Origin: Clostridium thermosuccinogenes
GTDB taxonomy: Bacteria > Bacillota > Clostridia > Acetivibrionales > DSM-5807
Assembly (NCBI RefSeq): GCF_002896855.1
Contig: NZ_CP021850.1
Span: 273,665-337,664 of the forward strand
DNA length: 64,000 nt
Reading direction: 5' to 3'
Shown: positions 26,556 through 38,318 of the stretch, piece after piece
Numbering within the stretch: the first letter of the stretch is position 1
How the letters are laid out: the number at the start of each line of letters is the position of its first letter
Made by a program: the position numbers and the translations under genes
The notes under the pieces: generated by a model
The model's database searches: none
What the model saw: the letters and a program-made list of their open reading frames with translations, nothing else
Told to the model about the DNA's origin: nothing

Positions 26556-26584
26556 TTGAATAATATTCCATACAATGTTATAAT
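26556..26584 (+). promoter_or_regulatory. Promoter of the first Wzz/CpsB gene pair
   Basis: TTGAAT (26556-26561), 17 nt and TATAAT (26579-26584) with a TGT extension of the -10. The first gene starts at 26620, giving a short leader. Confidence 0.7.
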
Positions 26585-26619
26585 ACTTTCTGTTGTATTT
26601 TGTAAACAAAGGAAGATTG

Positions 26620-27306
26620 ATGCCAGAAATGGATGCACTGGAACTGAAAGACTTATTACTCATTATCAAAAAAAGGCTATGGCTTATAGTTGTAATAACT
26701 CTAGCCACATCAGCCTTGTCTGCGATATTAAGCTTTTTTCTTATGAATCCTGTATATCAATCGGACACTTCGCTTTATATAGGCAGAAGTATGGATAACC
26801 AAAGCTCCATCGGATATAATGACCTGATGCTGAACACCCAATTGGTCAATGACTATCGTGAGCTGGTAAAAAGCAGGATGGTCACCAGCATTGTGTTGGA
26901 AAAGCTGAGTTTGAAGGATATGACGCTGGAACAGCTGTCGGAAAAGCTGAATGTGGAGTCCAAACAAAATACAAGGCTTATTGTGATTTCCGCCCAGGAT
27001 GAAGATCCGGTACTGGCCAGGGATATAGCCAATACGGTAGCCGAAATTTTTATGGAAAAAGTGGCGGACATCATGATGGTGGAAAATATACAGATTATCG
27101 ATACGGCTGAGCTGCCGGAAGCTCCTGTCAAGCCCAATAAGCTTATGAATATTGCCATAGCAACCCTGCTGGGCTTTATGCTGAGCACAGGAGTGGTTTT
27201 TCTTGTAGAGTATATGGATGATACCATCAAGACTCCCGATGATGTTCAAAAATACTTGGGCCTTTCAGTTGTAGGCACAATACCGGTGTTCGATGAAGAA
27301 AAATAA
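26620..27306 (+). CDS. Wzz/YveK-type polysaccharide co-polymerase, copy 1
   Basis: A 228-residue chain-length determinant and kinase-activator protein of the CpsC/YveK type. TM1 is at about 21-40 (LWLIVVITLATSALSAILSF), followed by NPVYQSDTSLYIGR, an extracytoplasmic coiled region, and TM2 at about 175-195 after the proline-rich AELPEAPVKPNKLMN. The cytoplasmic tail ends GLSVVGTIPVFDEEK, the segment that normally contacts a CpsD kinase. ATG 26620 is preceded by AAAGGAAG. Paralogous to the gene at 31803. Confidence 0.87.
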   Translation: MPEMDALELKDLLLIIKKRLWLIVVITLATSALSAILSFFLMNPVYQSDTSLYIGRSMDNQSSIGYNDLMLNTQLVNDYRELVKSRMVTSIVLEKLSLKDMTLEQLSEKLNVESKQNTRLIVISAQDEDPVLARDIANTVAEIFMEKVADIMMVENIQIIDTAELPEAPVKPNKLMNIAIATLLGFMLSTGVVFLVEYMDDTIKTPDDVQKYLGLSVVGTIPVFDEEK

Positions 27307-27322
27307 AAAATATGGTGAACCC

Positions 27323-28123
27323 ATGATGAGTATAGATTTGCATTCCCACATCCTCCCGGGCATAGACGACGGAGCCCGGGATATGGAAACATCTCTAGAA
27401 ATGCTAAAGATAGCCGAAAGGGACGGCATCAGGCATATCGTTGCCACCCCGCACTTTATAAAAGGAGAAGTGGAAAATCCTGCCCAGGTGGTATTGGAAA
27501 AATGTGAACAACTCAAGCAAGAGATAAATAGAGAGAATATAAAGGTGGATATATATCCCGGAAGCGAAGTGTATATGACCCCGGAAATACCGGAACTGCT
27601 TAAGGAAGGGCGCATTTGCACTTTGAACGGTTCCTCCTATGTGCTGGTGGAGCTGCCCATGACGGCCATACCCATATATGCCGCCGAAGTGTTCTATCGG
27701 ATTAAGCTGAATGGCTTTGAACCTATACTGGCACATCCCGAAAGGAACAGGGAGATTGCCGGCAATCCTAATATTCTGTTTAATTTCATTCAATCCGGTG
27801 TGTTGGCTCAGATTAATGCAGCAAGCCTGATGGGCTTTTATGGGAGCGAAGTAAAGAATGCGGCCTGGACTTTATTAAAGCACGGCATGGTGCATTTTGC
27901 TGCTTCCGATTCTCACACATGCAGGGGAAGAGCTCCGAGGCTTAGCATGCCCAGAAGCCTGGTGGCGGAAAAGATGGGCGAGGATACGGCCCAAAGGTTG
28001 TTTGAATTGAATGGGTTTGCGGTTTTGAACAATGAAAGGATTGACTTTCAGGAGCCCAGCATGGTAAAAAAAAGAAAGAGCTTTAGCATACCAATTCTCA
28101 GTAAACTTTTCAGAAAGAAATAA
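27323..28123 (+). CDS. CpsB/YwqE-type tyrosine-protein phosphatase
   Basis: A PHP-superfamily metal-dependent phosphatase of 266 residues that removes phosphate from CpsD-type kinases. Metal motifs are SIDLHSHILPGIDDGARDME (HxH), HIVATPHF, YPGSEVYMT, PILAHPERN and HFAASDSHTCRGRAP. The start is uncertain: ATG 27293 overlaps the previous gene by 14 nt and adds ten Lys-rich residues, whereas ATG 27323 or 27326 gives the usual family N-terminus; neither has a strong ribosome binding site. The kinase partner is encoded about 4 kb away at 32482. Confidence 0.87.
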   Translation: MMSIDLHSHILPGIDDGARDMETSLEMLKIAERDGIRHIVATPHFIKGEVENPAQVVLEKCEQLKQEINRENIKVDIYPGSEVYMTPEIPELLKEGRICTLNGSSYVLVELPMTAIPIYAAEVFYRIKLNGFEPILAHPERNREIAGNPNILFNFIQSGVLAQINAASLMGFYGSEVKNAAWTLLKHGMVHFAASDSHTCRGRAPRLSMPRSLVAEKMGEDTAQRLFELNGFAVLNNERIDFQEPSMVKKRKSFSIPILSKLFRKK

Positions 28124-28283
28124 AAATCCCTCAACAAGTACATATATAATTCTCTCTCATATGTAAAAATTTTATAAAAATTATAAGAATATAGGCTTGT
28201 CCTATTTACATATGACTGCCTTTCAAATATACTAATATATGTCAGTTATCATAATTTTTGCATTTGAGAGGGGGATGCTCGCT

Positions 28284-30563
28284 ATGAGAAGGTTTCTAGC
28301 GACAGTATTAATTGCAGCAGTGCTGATAGTTCAGCTGACTGCAGGTGTGGCATATGCAGGAAGTTCAGACGTCAGGACTGCGGTAGAGCAGCTGAACAGG
28401 CTGGATAACAACAGCAAAGGAATGCTGCTTGGGATGTTATGGGATTTTGCTGTTGCCGAGATAGGCAAGGGCAGTGAAGTAACGGTTGATGATATATATG
28501 AAGCAATTAAGAGTGCATTAACCAACATTCAAAATCCATCGGACAACCAAAAAAACATGTGGGAGACAATAATTGCGGAAACCGGGAATACCAGCAATGA
28601 CGGCAAGATTGCCGGAGAGTCTCTGAAATTGATTATAGGCAAAATCCTCAACAATAAGCAGATTATTATCGACTATTATAATACATTTAAGCAATTTGTG
28701 GACAAGGGCTTTGTTAAGGAATTCCTGGGCCTGCCTGCCAATGCCACCGACGGACAGGTTTATGAAAAGCTTCTCCCTTACCTTGAGGAAGTAGTGACAT
28801 TGAATGATGAAGGCAAATTTGTAAGATACGGAGATGTAAAAGCAAAAATAGCGGCAAAGATCGGGGTAAGGCAGGAGCTGCTGGACCTGTTTTTAGGCAT
28901 AGATGTGAATGGAGAGATGGACAAATACATAGCCCGCATGAACAATTACATCGGGAACGGACCAAATCAGATCAGCACGGAAGATGCCATCTATATGCTT
29001 GAGCTGTATAATCTCTTTGCTCCAAGGACTACACCGACTCCCGGCGGAGGTGGCGGAGGCATAGTTGTTCCCCCGGAAGACACTGAGGATGATATGGACG
29101 ACATCAATAAAATAGCTGATGAGCTGGATGAGATAAGCTCCGGGGATGAAGATCCGGAAGATAAGATAAGCAGTGCTGCCAAACTGATAAAGTCGGCTGT
29201 GGAAAAGATTGACGCAGTGGAAGATGTGGAGAAAGCCCTGGAGATCGCTGAAAATATAATTCTCAAAACAAAGGATATCTTTAAAGAGGCAGAAAGCAAA
29301 GGCATTTTGGCCGACGAATTAAGCAGGGAACTGAAAGCCATCGCAGACAAGGTTATCAGCAAGGTGGGCAAAACAACTGTAAAAGTGGTTGCCTCCGACG
29401 GTTTGGTAAAAGCTGTTTTGTCCTCGGAAGAAGCGGACAAGCAGGTTCAATTAATGGAGGACATCGTAAAGACGGCCGCTGCTCTGAACAAGGCGCTTGC
29501 TGAAAGCAAGGCGGATGTAAAAGTGGATGCAGTATTAAGGATTGAGCTGGACTGCGATGATGCTTACGATGCTTCAGCAGTTGAACTGCCCGGCTCCATA
29601 TTCAAGGCTGCTGTCGAAAAGAAGCTGGATAAGATAGCTATCGATACAGGTATAGCTGTAATATCCATTGCACCTCATGATATGTTCGCAGAGGGTGAAG
29701 TGAGGCTTGAAGCTGCAAAAGTGGACAAGGATACTTTGCCGGAGGATATAAAGGCTTTGGTGGGCAACAATGCTGTATATGATTTTAACCTTACGGTAGA
29801 TGGAAAGGCATTGGACAAGTTTGCCGAGCCGGTAGAGATATCCATACCTTATACCCTCAAGGCTGGGGAAAATCCTGAGAAACTGACCGTATTCTATATT
29901 AATGATAAGAACGAGCTGGAGAACGTCATCGGTGTCTATGACGAGGATACCAAGACGGTGAAATTCACCGTAAGGCATTTCAGCAAGTATGTAATTAAGG
30001 TAAACGCCGTAACTTTCAGCGACCTTAATACCGTGAAGTGGGCTAAGGACGGAATAGAAGCCATGGCCGCCAAAGGCATCATCAAGGGCGTCGGCGGTGG
30101 TAAGTTCGATCCCTCCAGCAATGTCACAAGAGCCCAGTTTGCAGCAATGATAGCCAGGGCGCTTAACCTGGTGGACGATGCGGCCGAAAGCAGCTTTACC
30201 GATGTGGATGAGAGCTACCTTTTCTACAAGGAAATATCCGCCGCATATAATGCAGGCATAGTCAAGGGAACGCCCGATGGAAGCTTCCTGCCCAACGCCT
30301 ACATCACAAGGCAGGACGCAGCCGTCATGATTGCCAATGCCCTTGTATATATAAAAGGCAAGTCATTCCCTGAGGATGCAGACGCATATATAGGCAAGTA
30401 TGTCGACCAGGCAAGGATATCCAAGTACGCCAGGGATGCTGCAGCCCTGTGCAGCAAGTATTCGATAATTATAGGCAGCGACAAGGGGGAATACGATCCT
30501 AAGGGACATACCACAAGAGCTGCTGCGGCGCTGATGATATACAGGCTGTTCAATGTAAAATAG
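28284..30563 (+). CDS. SLH-domain cell-surface protein
   Basis: A 759-residue secreted protein. The signal peptide (MRRFLATVLIAAVLIVQLTA, cleavage after a nearby AYA) leads into a helical N-terminal region, a short Pro/Gly linker (TPTPGGGGGGIVVPP), an acidic helical section and a beta-type region. Three S-layer homology repeats close the protein: FSDLNTVKWAKDGIEAMAAK..., FTDVDESYLFYKEISAAYNA... and YVDQARISKYARDAAALCSK..., which anchor it to pyruvylated secondary wall polymer. GAGAGGGGG precedes ATG 28284. It lies inside the glycan locus, suggesting a linked envelope role. Confidence 0.87.
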   Translation: MRRFLATVLIAAVLIVQLTAGVAYAGSSDVRTAVEQLNRLDNNSKGMLLGMLWDFAVAEIGKGSEVTVDDIYEAIKSALTNIQNPSDNQKNMWETIIAETGNTSNDGKIAGESLKLIIGKILNNKQIIIDYYNTFKQFVDKGFVKEFLGLPANATDGQVYEKLLPYLEEVVTLNDEGKFVRYGDVKAKIAAKIGVRQELLDLFLGIDVNGEMDKYIARMNNYIGNGPNQISTEDAIYMLELYNLFAPRTTPTPGGGGGGIVVPPEDTEDDMDDINKIADELDEISSGDEDPEDKISSAAKLIKSAVEKIDAVEDVEKALEIAENIILKTKDIFKEAESKGILADELSRELKAIADKVISKVGKTTVKVVASDGLVKAVLSSEEADKQVQLMEDIVKTAAALNKALAESKADVKVDAVLRIELDCDDAYDASAVELPGSIFKAAVEKKLDKIAIDTGIAVISIAPHDMFAEGEVRLEAAKVDKDTLPEDIKALVGNNAVYDFNLTVDGKALDKFAEPVEISIPYTLKAGENPEKLTVFYINDKNELENVIGVYDEDTKTVKFTVRHFSKYVIKVNAVTFSDLNTVKWAKDGIEAMAAKGIIKGVGGGKFDPSSNVTRAQFAAMIARALNLVDDAAESSFTDVDESYLFYKEISAAYNAGIVKGTPDGSFLPNAYITRQDAAVMIANALVYIKGKSFPEDADAYIGKYVDQARISKYARDAAALCSKYSIIIGSDKGEYDPKGHTTRAAAALMIYRLFNVK

Positions 30564-30580
30564 ATCAACATTGCTTAGTG

Positions 30581-30614
30581 AATACCATCTGCTTCCGCGG
30601 AGGCAGATGGTATT
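30581..30614 (+). terminator. Strong hairpin after the SLH gene
   Basis: AATACCATCTGC (30581-30592) pairs with GCAGATGGTATT (30603-30614). The T-run after it is poor, but its place directly behind the stop at 30563 supports a terminator. Confidence 0.6.
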
Positions 30615-30707
30615 TGCATATATGGCGTATTGTCGTGGACGGCTGCAGGCTAACAAGCCGTAAAGGAAAAATGCCGGAAGGCAATACCGGAAAAGGTGGG
30701 AAAACAT

Positions 30708-31523
30708 TTGAAAGCAATCAGGATTACATTGATTATATTAGCGGTTATTTCTTTAGTGGTTGGCTGTGGGCTTTATATAGTCAACAAGGCTTTTGATGCC
30801 CTTTTTATGGCGCAGATGGAAAAAATGCTGGAGGAAGACTGGATATACCTGTCGGAAGCAGGGCAGGAGATGGGCAGCATGGTGCAAAGCGATAGCCTTA
30901 TTTCGGATGTTGAGAATGATGAGGACAGCATGGTGCAAAGAGGCAACCTCCCTGGTTTTTCAGGGGATGAAAGCCGGGTATACAATGGGAAAGAAGGAGG
31001 TTTGAGCTCTGATGCGGCTTTAGGGGTAGAAACCCAGTTGTCGGGAAATGAAACCGGTTATGCTTTCGGCAAAACAGGCGGTGAGGTATCCGGTAAGACG
31101 GCAAACTATGCTTCTGGTGGCATGAACGCTGGACAATACGGACATGCAATCCAAAATTCGTTTGAAACGTCGGAAGATAAGCCCACTGCTTCATCCGGAA
31201 GAGCATCTGCCGATGCGAAAAGGACAAAAGGTGATAAAGATATGCATGGATCCGGAGGCGGACGGGAGCCGGGCGTAATCACTCTGGAAAAAATTAATCT
31301 GGTAAAAGACCAGGTGTCTTTGGGGGATAAGGCAAAAGCAATAGCCATAGTGCTTTCAAGGCTGACTCCCGGTGATATAAACCGTCTTAAGAACATGATA
31401 AAAGGCGGAGTAACTTTGGAGGAACTAAATGAAGCCAAGCAAATTTTAAAATCCAGAGTGACAGAAGAAGAAAAGGAAATGCTGAAAGAGATATACATAA
31501 AATACGTCGCCTTGTTAGGGTAA
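30708..31523 (+). CDS. Membrane-anchored protein of unknown function
   Basis: A 271-residue protein with one N-terminal membrane segment (ITLIILAVISLVVGCGLYIV), a low-complexity Gly/Ser/Glu-rich middle and a helical C-terminus (SRLTPGDINRLKNMIKGGVT, then EEKEMLKEIYIKYVALLG). I do not recognise a family. The GC at residues 16-17 of the hydrophobic stretch is not a good lipobox. TTG 30708 fits AGGTGGG at 30694-30700 better than the GTG at 30696. Its neighbours suggest an envelope role, but that is only context. Confidence 0.72.
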   Translation: MKAIRITLIILAVISLVVGCGLYIVNKAFDALFMAQMEKMLEEDWIYLSEAGQEMGSMVQSDSLISDVENDEDSMVQRGNLPGFSGDESRVYNGKEGGLSSDAALGVETQLSGNETGYAFGKTGGEVSGKTANYASGGMNAGQYGHAIQNSFETSEDKPTASSGRASADAKRTKGDKDMHGSGGGREPGVITLEKINLVKDQVSLGDKAKAIAIVLSRLTPGDINRLKNMIKGGVTLEELNEAKQILKSRVTEEEKEMLKEIYIKYVALLG

Positions 31524-31689
31524 ATACTGCGCATTCATACATTTCCTGGGGATATTTCCATAAAAATATTTCGCAAAAATCAACACATCAGACCAAAAAA
31601 TGCGGGTAAAGTATTGATGCTTGGCCGTTTGCAGGGAATTGCCTGTAGAATTTCTTTTAAAAATGGCGCAAAATGTAGCAATAAAAGGT

Positions 31690-31718
31690 TTTACAATGCT
31701 TGTCCCAAGCTGTATAAT
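31690..31718 (+). promoter_or_regulatory. Promoter of the second glycan operon
   Basis: TTTACA (31690-31695), 17 nt and TATAAT (31713-31718). The next gene starts at 31803, leaving a leader of about 75 nt. No terminator is seen from here until after galE, so the genes 31803-36022 may form one transcription unit. Confidence 0.65.
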
Positions 31719-31802
31719 ACTGGTGTAAGCATTGGCTTGCAAGTAATAGCCAGTTTTAATCATTTTTTCATGCTGTTGAATTTTCAGAAAGAGAGGATGC
31801 GG

Positions 31803-32471
31803 ATGGAATTAAAACAATACTTCGAGATTTTGCTTGAAAGGCTGTGGATTCTTATATTGCTACCTCTGGTTGCCGCTGCAGCCGCCGCAGGCATCAGCTT
31901 TTTTTTACTGGAACCGGTCTATGAATCCAATACCACCCTTTATGTCATAAACAGACAGATGGATGCCAATACCCAACTGGCTTACAATGACATGCTGATC
32001 GGGCAATATCTCGTAAAGGACTACAGGGAGTTAATAAAAAGCAGGGTTATAACATCTGCGGTAATAGAAAACCTTAAGCTGGATGGCATTACTCCAGCCC
32101 AACTGGCTGATAAAATCAGCGTGAATTTGAAGAATGATACGAGAATTTTAGAGATAAGGGTGAGGGACCAAAATCCCGAAAGGGCCAGAGACATTGCCGA
32201 TGAAATGACGAAAGTCTTTGCGGTTAAGGTTCAGGACCTCATGAAAGTGGAGAATGTCAGCATAGTTGACAAGGCCAGCCTGCCAACTGCACCGGTGGAA
32301 CCAAGACCTCTTTATAACATCGCAATTGCGATGTTTGCCGGATTATTTGCGGCTGTCGGCATAATATTCCTGCTGGAATATCTGGATGATTCCATAAATA
32401 CTGTCGAAGATGTTGAAAAATATCTTGACCTCACAGTTCTGGGTACAATACCTGCTATAGATGCAAAATAG
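31803..32471 (+). CDS. Wzz/YveK-type polysaccharide co-polymerase, copy 2
   Basis: A 222-residue paralogue of the gene at 26620, with the same plan: TM1 at about 14-36 (WILILLPLVAAAAAAGISFF), EPVYESNTTLYVINRQMD, an outer coiled region, SLPTAPVEPRPLYNIAIAMF leading into TM2 and a tail ending LTVLGTIPAIDAK. It directly precedes the CpsD-type kinase gene (10 nt), so it is probably its activator and the chain-length partner. ATG 31803 lies downstream of AGAGAGG. Confidence 0.88.
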   Translation: MELKQYFEILLERLWILILLPLVAAAAAAGISFFLLEPVYESNTTLYVINRQMDANTQLAYNDMLIGQYLVKDYRELIKSRVITSAVIENLKLDGITPAQLADKISVNLKNDTRILEIRVRDQNPERARDIADEMTKVFAVKVQDLMKVENVSIVDKASLPTAPVEPRPLYNIAIAMFAGLFAAVGIIFLLEYLDDSINTVEDVEKYLDLTVLGTIPAIDAK

Positions 32472-32481
32472 GGGGGCTTTT

Positions 32482-33228
32482 ATGACCAAAATCATTAATG
32501 TTAAAGATAAATTGGGCAACCCGGCGGAAGAAGCCTATAGGGTGCTGAGAACCAATATACAGTTTTGCAATTTTGACAGCAAGATCAAAACTCTGGCGAT
32601 TACAAGCTGCAATCCGGGGGAAGGAAAGACCACCACTGCTATAAACCTATCGATATCGATGGCCATGTCGGGGATGAAAATCCTTCTCATCGATGCGGAC
32701 CTGAGGAAACCGGCACTGGTAAAGCGCCTGGGAGGCACCAATGCGGTAGGACTGACCAATCTGATATCGGGTCAGGCGTCCCTGCAGGATGCTATAAACT
32801 ACACTGATGTGGACGGATTCTGCTACATTACATGCGGGCCCACCCCGCCAAACCCGGCAGAATTGCTGTCATCCGAAAGGTTTGACGAGATAATCAACGA
32901 GGCGAAGAAACACTTTGACATGGTCATTATCGACACACCACCGCTGGGAAGCGTTATTGACTGTGCTATCATATCCTCCAGAACGGACGGGACGCTTATT
33001 GTGATAAAATCAAAGGCTGTGGACTACAGGAGCGCCATGAGGGTAAAGGAGCAATTGGAAAAGGTCAATGCCCGGATAATCGGTGTTGTGCTGAACAAAC
33101 TGGACAGGAAGGAATACAGATATTACTATAGCCCGTATGAATACTATGGAAATGGAAGCGCTGAGAATACGGGCAAGGGATGGTTCCGGAAGCATAGAAA
33201 GCAAAAGGCGCAAAAACAAGAGGCATAA
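32482..33228 (+). CDS. CpsD/CapB-type tyrosine-protein kinase
   Basis: A 248-residue BY-kinase. Walker A is SCNPGEGKTTTAINLS, Walker A' is ILLIDADLRKPALV and Walker B is MVIIDTPPLGSV. The C-terminus carries the tyrosine cluster YRYYYSPYEYYGNG, the autophosphorylation sites read by polymer-export control, then a basic tail. It needs a Wzz-type activator (31803) and is reset by a CpsB phosphatase (27323). GGGGG precedes ATG 32482. Confidence 0.92.
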   Translation: MTKIINVKDKLGNPAEEAYRVLRTNIQFCNFDSKIKTLAITSCNPGEGKTTTAINLSISMAMSGMKILLIDADLRKPALVKRLGGTNAVGLTNLISGQASLQDAINYTDVDGFCYITCGPTPPNPAELLSSERFDEIINEAKKHFDMVIIDTPPLGSVIDCAIISSRTDGTLIVIKSKAVDYRSAMRVKEQLEKVNARIIGVVLNKLDRKEYRYYYSPYEYYGNGSAENTGKGWFRKHRKQKAQKQEA

Positions 33229-33309
33229 AGATTATTATTGATTAATCAAACTTCAATCAAATCTGAAAATCACATCAACCTCCTCTTCATATTCATTTCA
33301 CAGTGAATA

Positions 33310-33345
33310 TTATTAATATGAAAAAGGAAAACTTCATATTAATAA
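33310..33345 (+). repeat. Perfect 13-bp inverted repeat in the kinase-VanZ gap
   Basis: TTATTAATATGAA (33310-33322) pairs with TTCATATTAATAA (33333-33345) around a ten-base AAAGG-containing loop. AT-rich, no T-run. It could be a weak RNA hairpin that tunes expression of the downstream genes. Confidence 0.55.
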
Positions 33346-33366
33346 CAATAAATAAGGAAAGATGGA

Positions 33367-33878
33367 ATGAATATGAAACTGGTGGTTATATCTGTTGCAA
33401 AAAGAAAAAAGGTTTTTCCGGTAAGGTTGTTAAGCTGGGTGCTGGTTGCTGCGTATCTTACTTTTATGTTTGTACTGTCGCACCAGGATGGAATCACTTC
33501 CAACAGCCTGTCTGAAAGCATTGCCAACGCTTTAAAACCATATATGCCAGTTCCCGCGGCTTTAGGTGGCAGCATGTACACCACGGATTTTAACGGTTTG
33601 ATAAGGGAATTTGCTCATTTTTTGGAATTTTTCATACTGGCCATCCTGATTCATATTGCTTTATATTCCTGCAGAGTCAGAGAAGGTAGGAATGCCGTTC
33701 TTACACTTTCTATCTGCCTTCTGTGCGCCGCTATTGATGAAATTCATCAGAGCTTTGTGCCGGGCAGGTCCCCTGTGGCAATAGATTTAATTATTGATGC
33801 TGCAGGTGGAATTTTTGGACTTATCTTTGTATATCTTATCAGTATAATAAAAGAGAAGATCAGGATAGGAGTTGTAAA

Positions 33879-33882
<4 letters not shown>
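33367..33882 (+). CDS. VanZ-like membrane protein
   Basis: A 171-residue membrane protein with four hydrophobic segments and the VanZ-family landmarks: HQDGITSNSLSESI, an FAHFLEFFILAILIH helix and AIDEIHQSFVPGRSPVAIDL with conserved Asp, Glu, His and Arg. VanZ gives low teicoplanin resistance in enterococci, but most homologues have no known role; here an envelope or glycan function fits the operon. ATG 33367 is preceded by AAGGAAAG; ATG 33373 is possible. Confidence 0.85.
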
Positions 33883-36022
<2,140 letters not shown>

Positions 36023-36080
36023 AAAGAAACCCTTTAGGACTATCCTGTGGGATTACATAAAAGCAAGGAAAGAATTTTTT

Positions 36081-36115
36081 AAGGCAAGGTGTGCATTGCA
36101 TGCCTGCCTTTTTTC
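36081..36115 (+). terminator. Rho-independent terminator after galE
   Basis: AAGGCA (36081-36086) pairs with TGCCTT (36105-36110), with inner GCAT/ATGC pairing, and is followed by TTTT. It closes the glycan operon. No gene is seen from here to 36342. Confidence 0.7.
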
Positions 36116-36342
36116 ACATACAATTTTATTATGAAAATATGTTGTGCTGGTTAATTTGAGATAGGATTATGGAGAATTAATAGATATATAGGCAGCGCAA
36201 TATTAAGTTTAAGCTTGTATATAGTCCAACACTGGCTGATATGGCAAGTTGCATTTTATTAAATTTCTATTCTTGAACTGCAACGTCCATGTCGGCTTAG
36301 GGGAGAAAATATTAGCACAATGGAGCTAATAAAGGTGCAAAA

Positions 36343-38163
36343 TTGAATGGAGTGATATTTATCAGAATAAATGGCAATATAGAATCCCTTAAAAAATCCG
36401 TTATAGATGAGATGGAAAGCCTTTATGATATAGAAGCCTTCAAGGGAGAATTTTTACCGGAGGAGCTGGTGCTCAAGGTTGCTGACCTTACAGGAAGGAT
36501 CAACAGGGAGATCGCTGTCTACATGGACCGAAAAGGAAGAGTTATCGACGTGAGCATTGGTGACAGCGCCACAGTCACCCTGTCGGAGGTCGAAGGCCGT
36601 CGCAGCAATGCAAGACTTTCGGGTGTAAGATGCCTGCATACCCACCCAAATGGTGATCCGCACCTTTCTATGGTTGATATCAGCTCTCTGCTGAATCTCA
36701 GAATGGATGCCATGGTGGCTGTCGGCGTAAAAAGCGGCAGTGTCACCGGAATTTATGCCGCAGTTCCCAAAAGGGATGCAAACGGAGCTTTTACTGAAGC
36801 CGAGATTTATGGACCTTATGGTGTGGGGGACGACAGGATGAATGCCCTGTTTGAAATCATATCCGGTTTGGACAAGGATACCCGGCGTCCGGCTGAAGTT
36901 AATGATAACCGGACCGAAAGAGCGATACTGGTAGGACTGGAAACTTCCCGGGAAAAAATGATAAACAGCAAGAGCCAGGGGGAGCGTTCTCTGGAGGAGT
37001 TGGAGGAACTGGCTCATACGGCTGGTGTTATTGTCGTGCACAAAATATTGCAAAGAAGGCAGATGAAAGACCCGGCCTTTTACATCGGAAGGGGAATGGT
37101 GGAGCAATTGAGCCTGCTTCGCCAGGAGCTTAATGCTGATGTGCTTATTTTTGATGATGAACTTTCGGGTGCCCAGGTCAGAAACATTGAGGAGCTGGCC
37201 GGAGCAAGGGTGGTAGACAGAACAACCCTCATACTGGATATATTTGCCCAAAGAGCACGTTCGAGGGAAGGCAAGCTTCAGGTGGAACTGGCGCAGCTAA
37301 AGTACAGGCTTCCCAGGCTTATGGGGCTTGGTGGGCAGTTGTCAAGGCTTGGTGGGGGCATAGGTACCCGAGGACCGGGTGAGAAAAAGCTTGAGACCGA
37401 CAGGAGACATATAAGAAGGAGAATACGGTATCTTGAAGGTGAGCTGGAAGTTTTGAACAAAAGGAGAAGCCTGATCCGGGAGGGAAGGCACAGAAACAGC
37501 ATGCCTGTTATTGCCCTTGTCGGTTACACCAATGCAGGCAAGTCCACCCTTATGAACAAATTATGCGGGACCGATGTGTTTGCGGAGGATAAACTCTTTG
37601 CCACCCTCGATCCGACCACAAGAAGTCTGACGCTGCAGGATGGAAGAGAAGTGCTTCTTACAGATACTGTCGGATTCATAAGGAAGCTGCCCCATGAGCT
37701 GGTGGAAGCTTTCAAGTCCACACTGGAGGAAGCTGTTTATGCGGATATGCTGATACACGTGGTAGATGCTTCTTCCGAAGAGGCAGAGGAGCAGATCGCA
37801 GTTGTAAATGATCTACTCCGCAGCCTGGGCGCGTTGGATAAGCCGGTAATACTGGCACTGAACAAAATGGATCTCGCCGGTGAACAGGGAAGGATGCCGG
37901 TTGCTGAAGCCGGAGACCGGGTGTTTGAGATTTCTGCGGCTACAGGCCAGGGTCTGGATAAGCTCCTTGAAGGAATAGCATCCTTAATGCCTGCCGATGA
38001 AATAAATGTGGAAGTGCTTGCTCCCTATGATGCAGGCTGGGTTCTCCCATATATACATCAGAATGGAAGGGTGTTGTCCCAAGATTATACGGAAACGGGG
38101 ATAAAGGTTAATGCTATGTTAAAATCGTCGAAAATAGAAAGAATTAATGACTATATTATTTAA
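36343..38163 (+). CDS. hflX: HflX GTPase with a JAMM-like N-terminal domain
   Basis: HflX splits stalled or hibernating ribosomes. Residues from about 195 on are the standard protein: IGRGMVEQLSLLRQEL, QRARSREGKLQVELAQLKYR, the GGGIGTRGPGEKKLETDRR block, G1 GYTNAGKSTL near 390, ATLDPTTR, DTVGFIRKLPHELV and NKMD. The extra first 190 residues include GVRCLHTHPNGDPHLSMVDI, which has the H-x-H-P-x6-S-x2-D spacing of JAMM/RadC metal sites (H99, H101, S109, D112). At 606 residues it is about 180 longer than most HflX. The TTG start at 36343 follows AAAGGTG. Confidence 0.9.
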   Translation: MNGVIFIRINGNIESLKKSVIDEMESLYDIEAFKGEFLPEELVLKVADLTGRINREIAVYMDRKGRVIDVSIGDSATVTLSEVEGRRSNARLSGVRCLHTHPNGDPHLSMVDISSLLNLRMDAMVAVGVKSGSVTGIYAAVPKRDANGAFTEAEIYGPYGVGDDRMNALFEIISGLDKDTRRPAEVNDNRTERAILVGLETSREKMINSKSQGERSLEELEELAHTAGVIVVHKILQRRQMKDPAFYIGRGMVEQLSLLRQELNADVLIFDDELSGAQVRNIEELAGARVVDRTTLILDIFAQRARSREGKLQVELAQLKYRLPRLMGLGGQLSRLGGGIGTRGPGEKKLETDRRHIRRRIRYLEGELEVLNKRRSLIREGRHRNSMPVIALVGYTNAGKSTLMNKLCGTDVFAEDKLFATLDPTTRSLTLQDGREVLLTDTVGFIRKLPHELVEAFKSTLEEAVYADMLIHVVDASSEEAEEQIAVVNDLLRSLGALDKPVILALNKMDLAGEQGRMPVAEAGDRVFEISAATGQGLDKLLEGIASLMPADEINVEVLAPYDAGWVLPYIHQNGRVLSQDYTETGIKVNAMLKSSKIERINDYII

Positions 38164-38318
38164 ATTGCTTTTTCCAGCCATTCTTCAGATTGAATAAAAT
38201 ATTCCTATAAGTTATTATTATAGTATAGAAACTGCATCTTCTGTCAAGACTAAATGTAAGTAAATATTGGAGCGTTCTATTCCAGACGGCCAAATTAAAA
38301 ATGAAAGGGGTTTTTGTT

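Noticed and set aside
33303-33515. Alternative 70-aa gene upstream of the VanZ-like gene
   Set aside because: It overlaps the VanZ-like gene in another frame and has no recognisable content.
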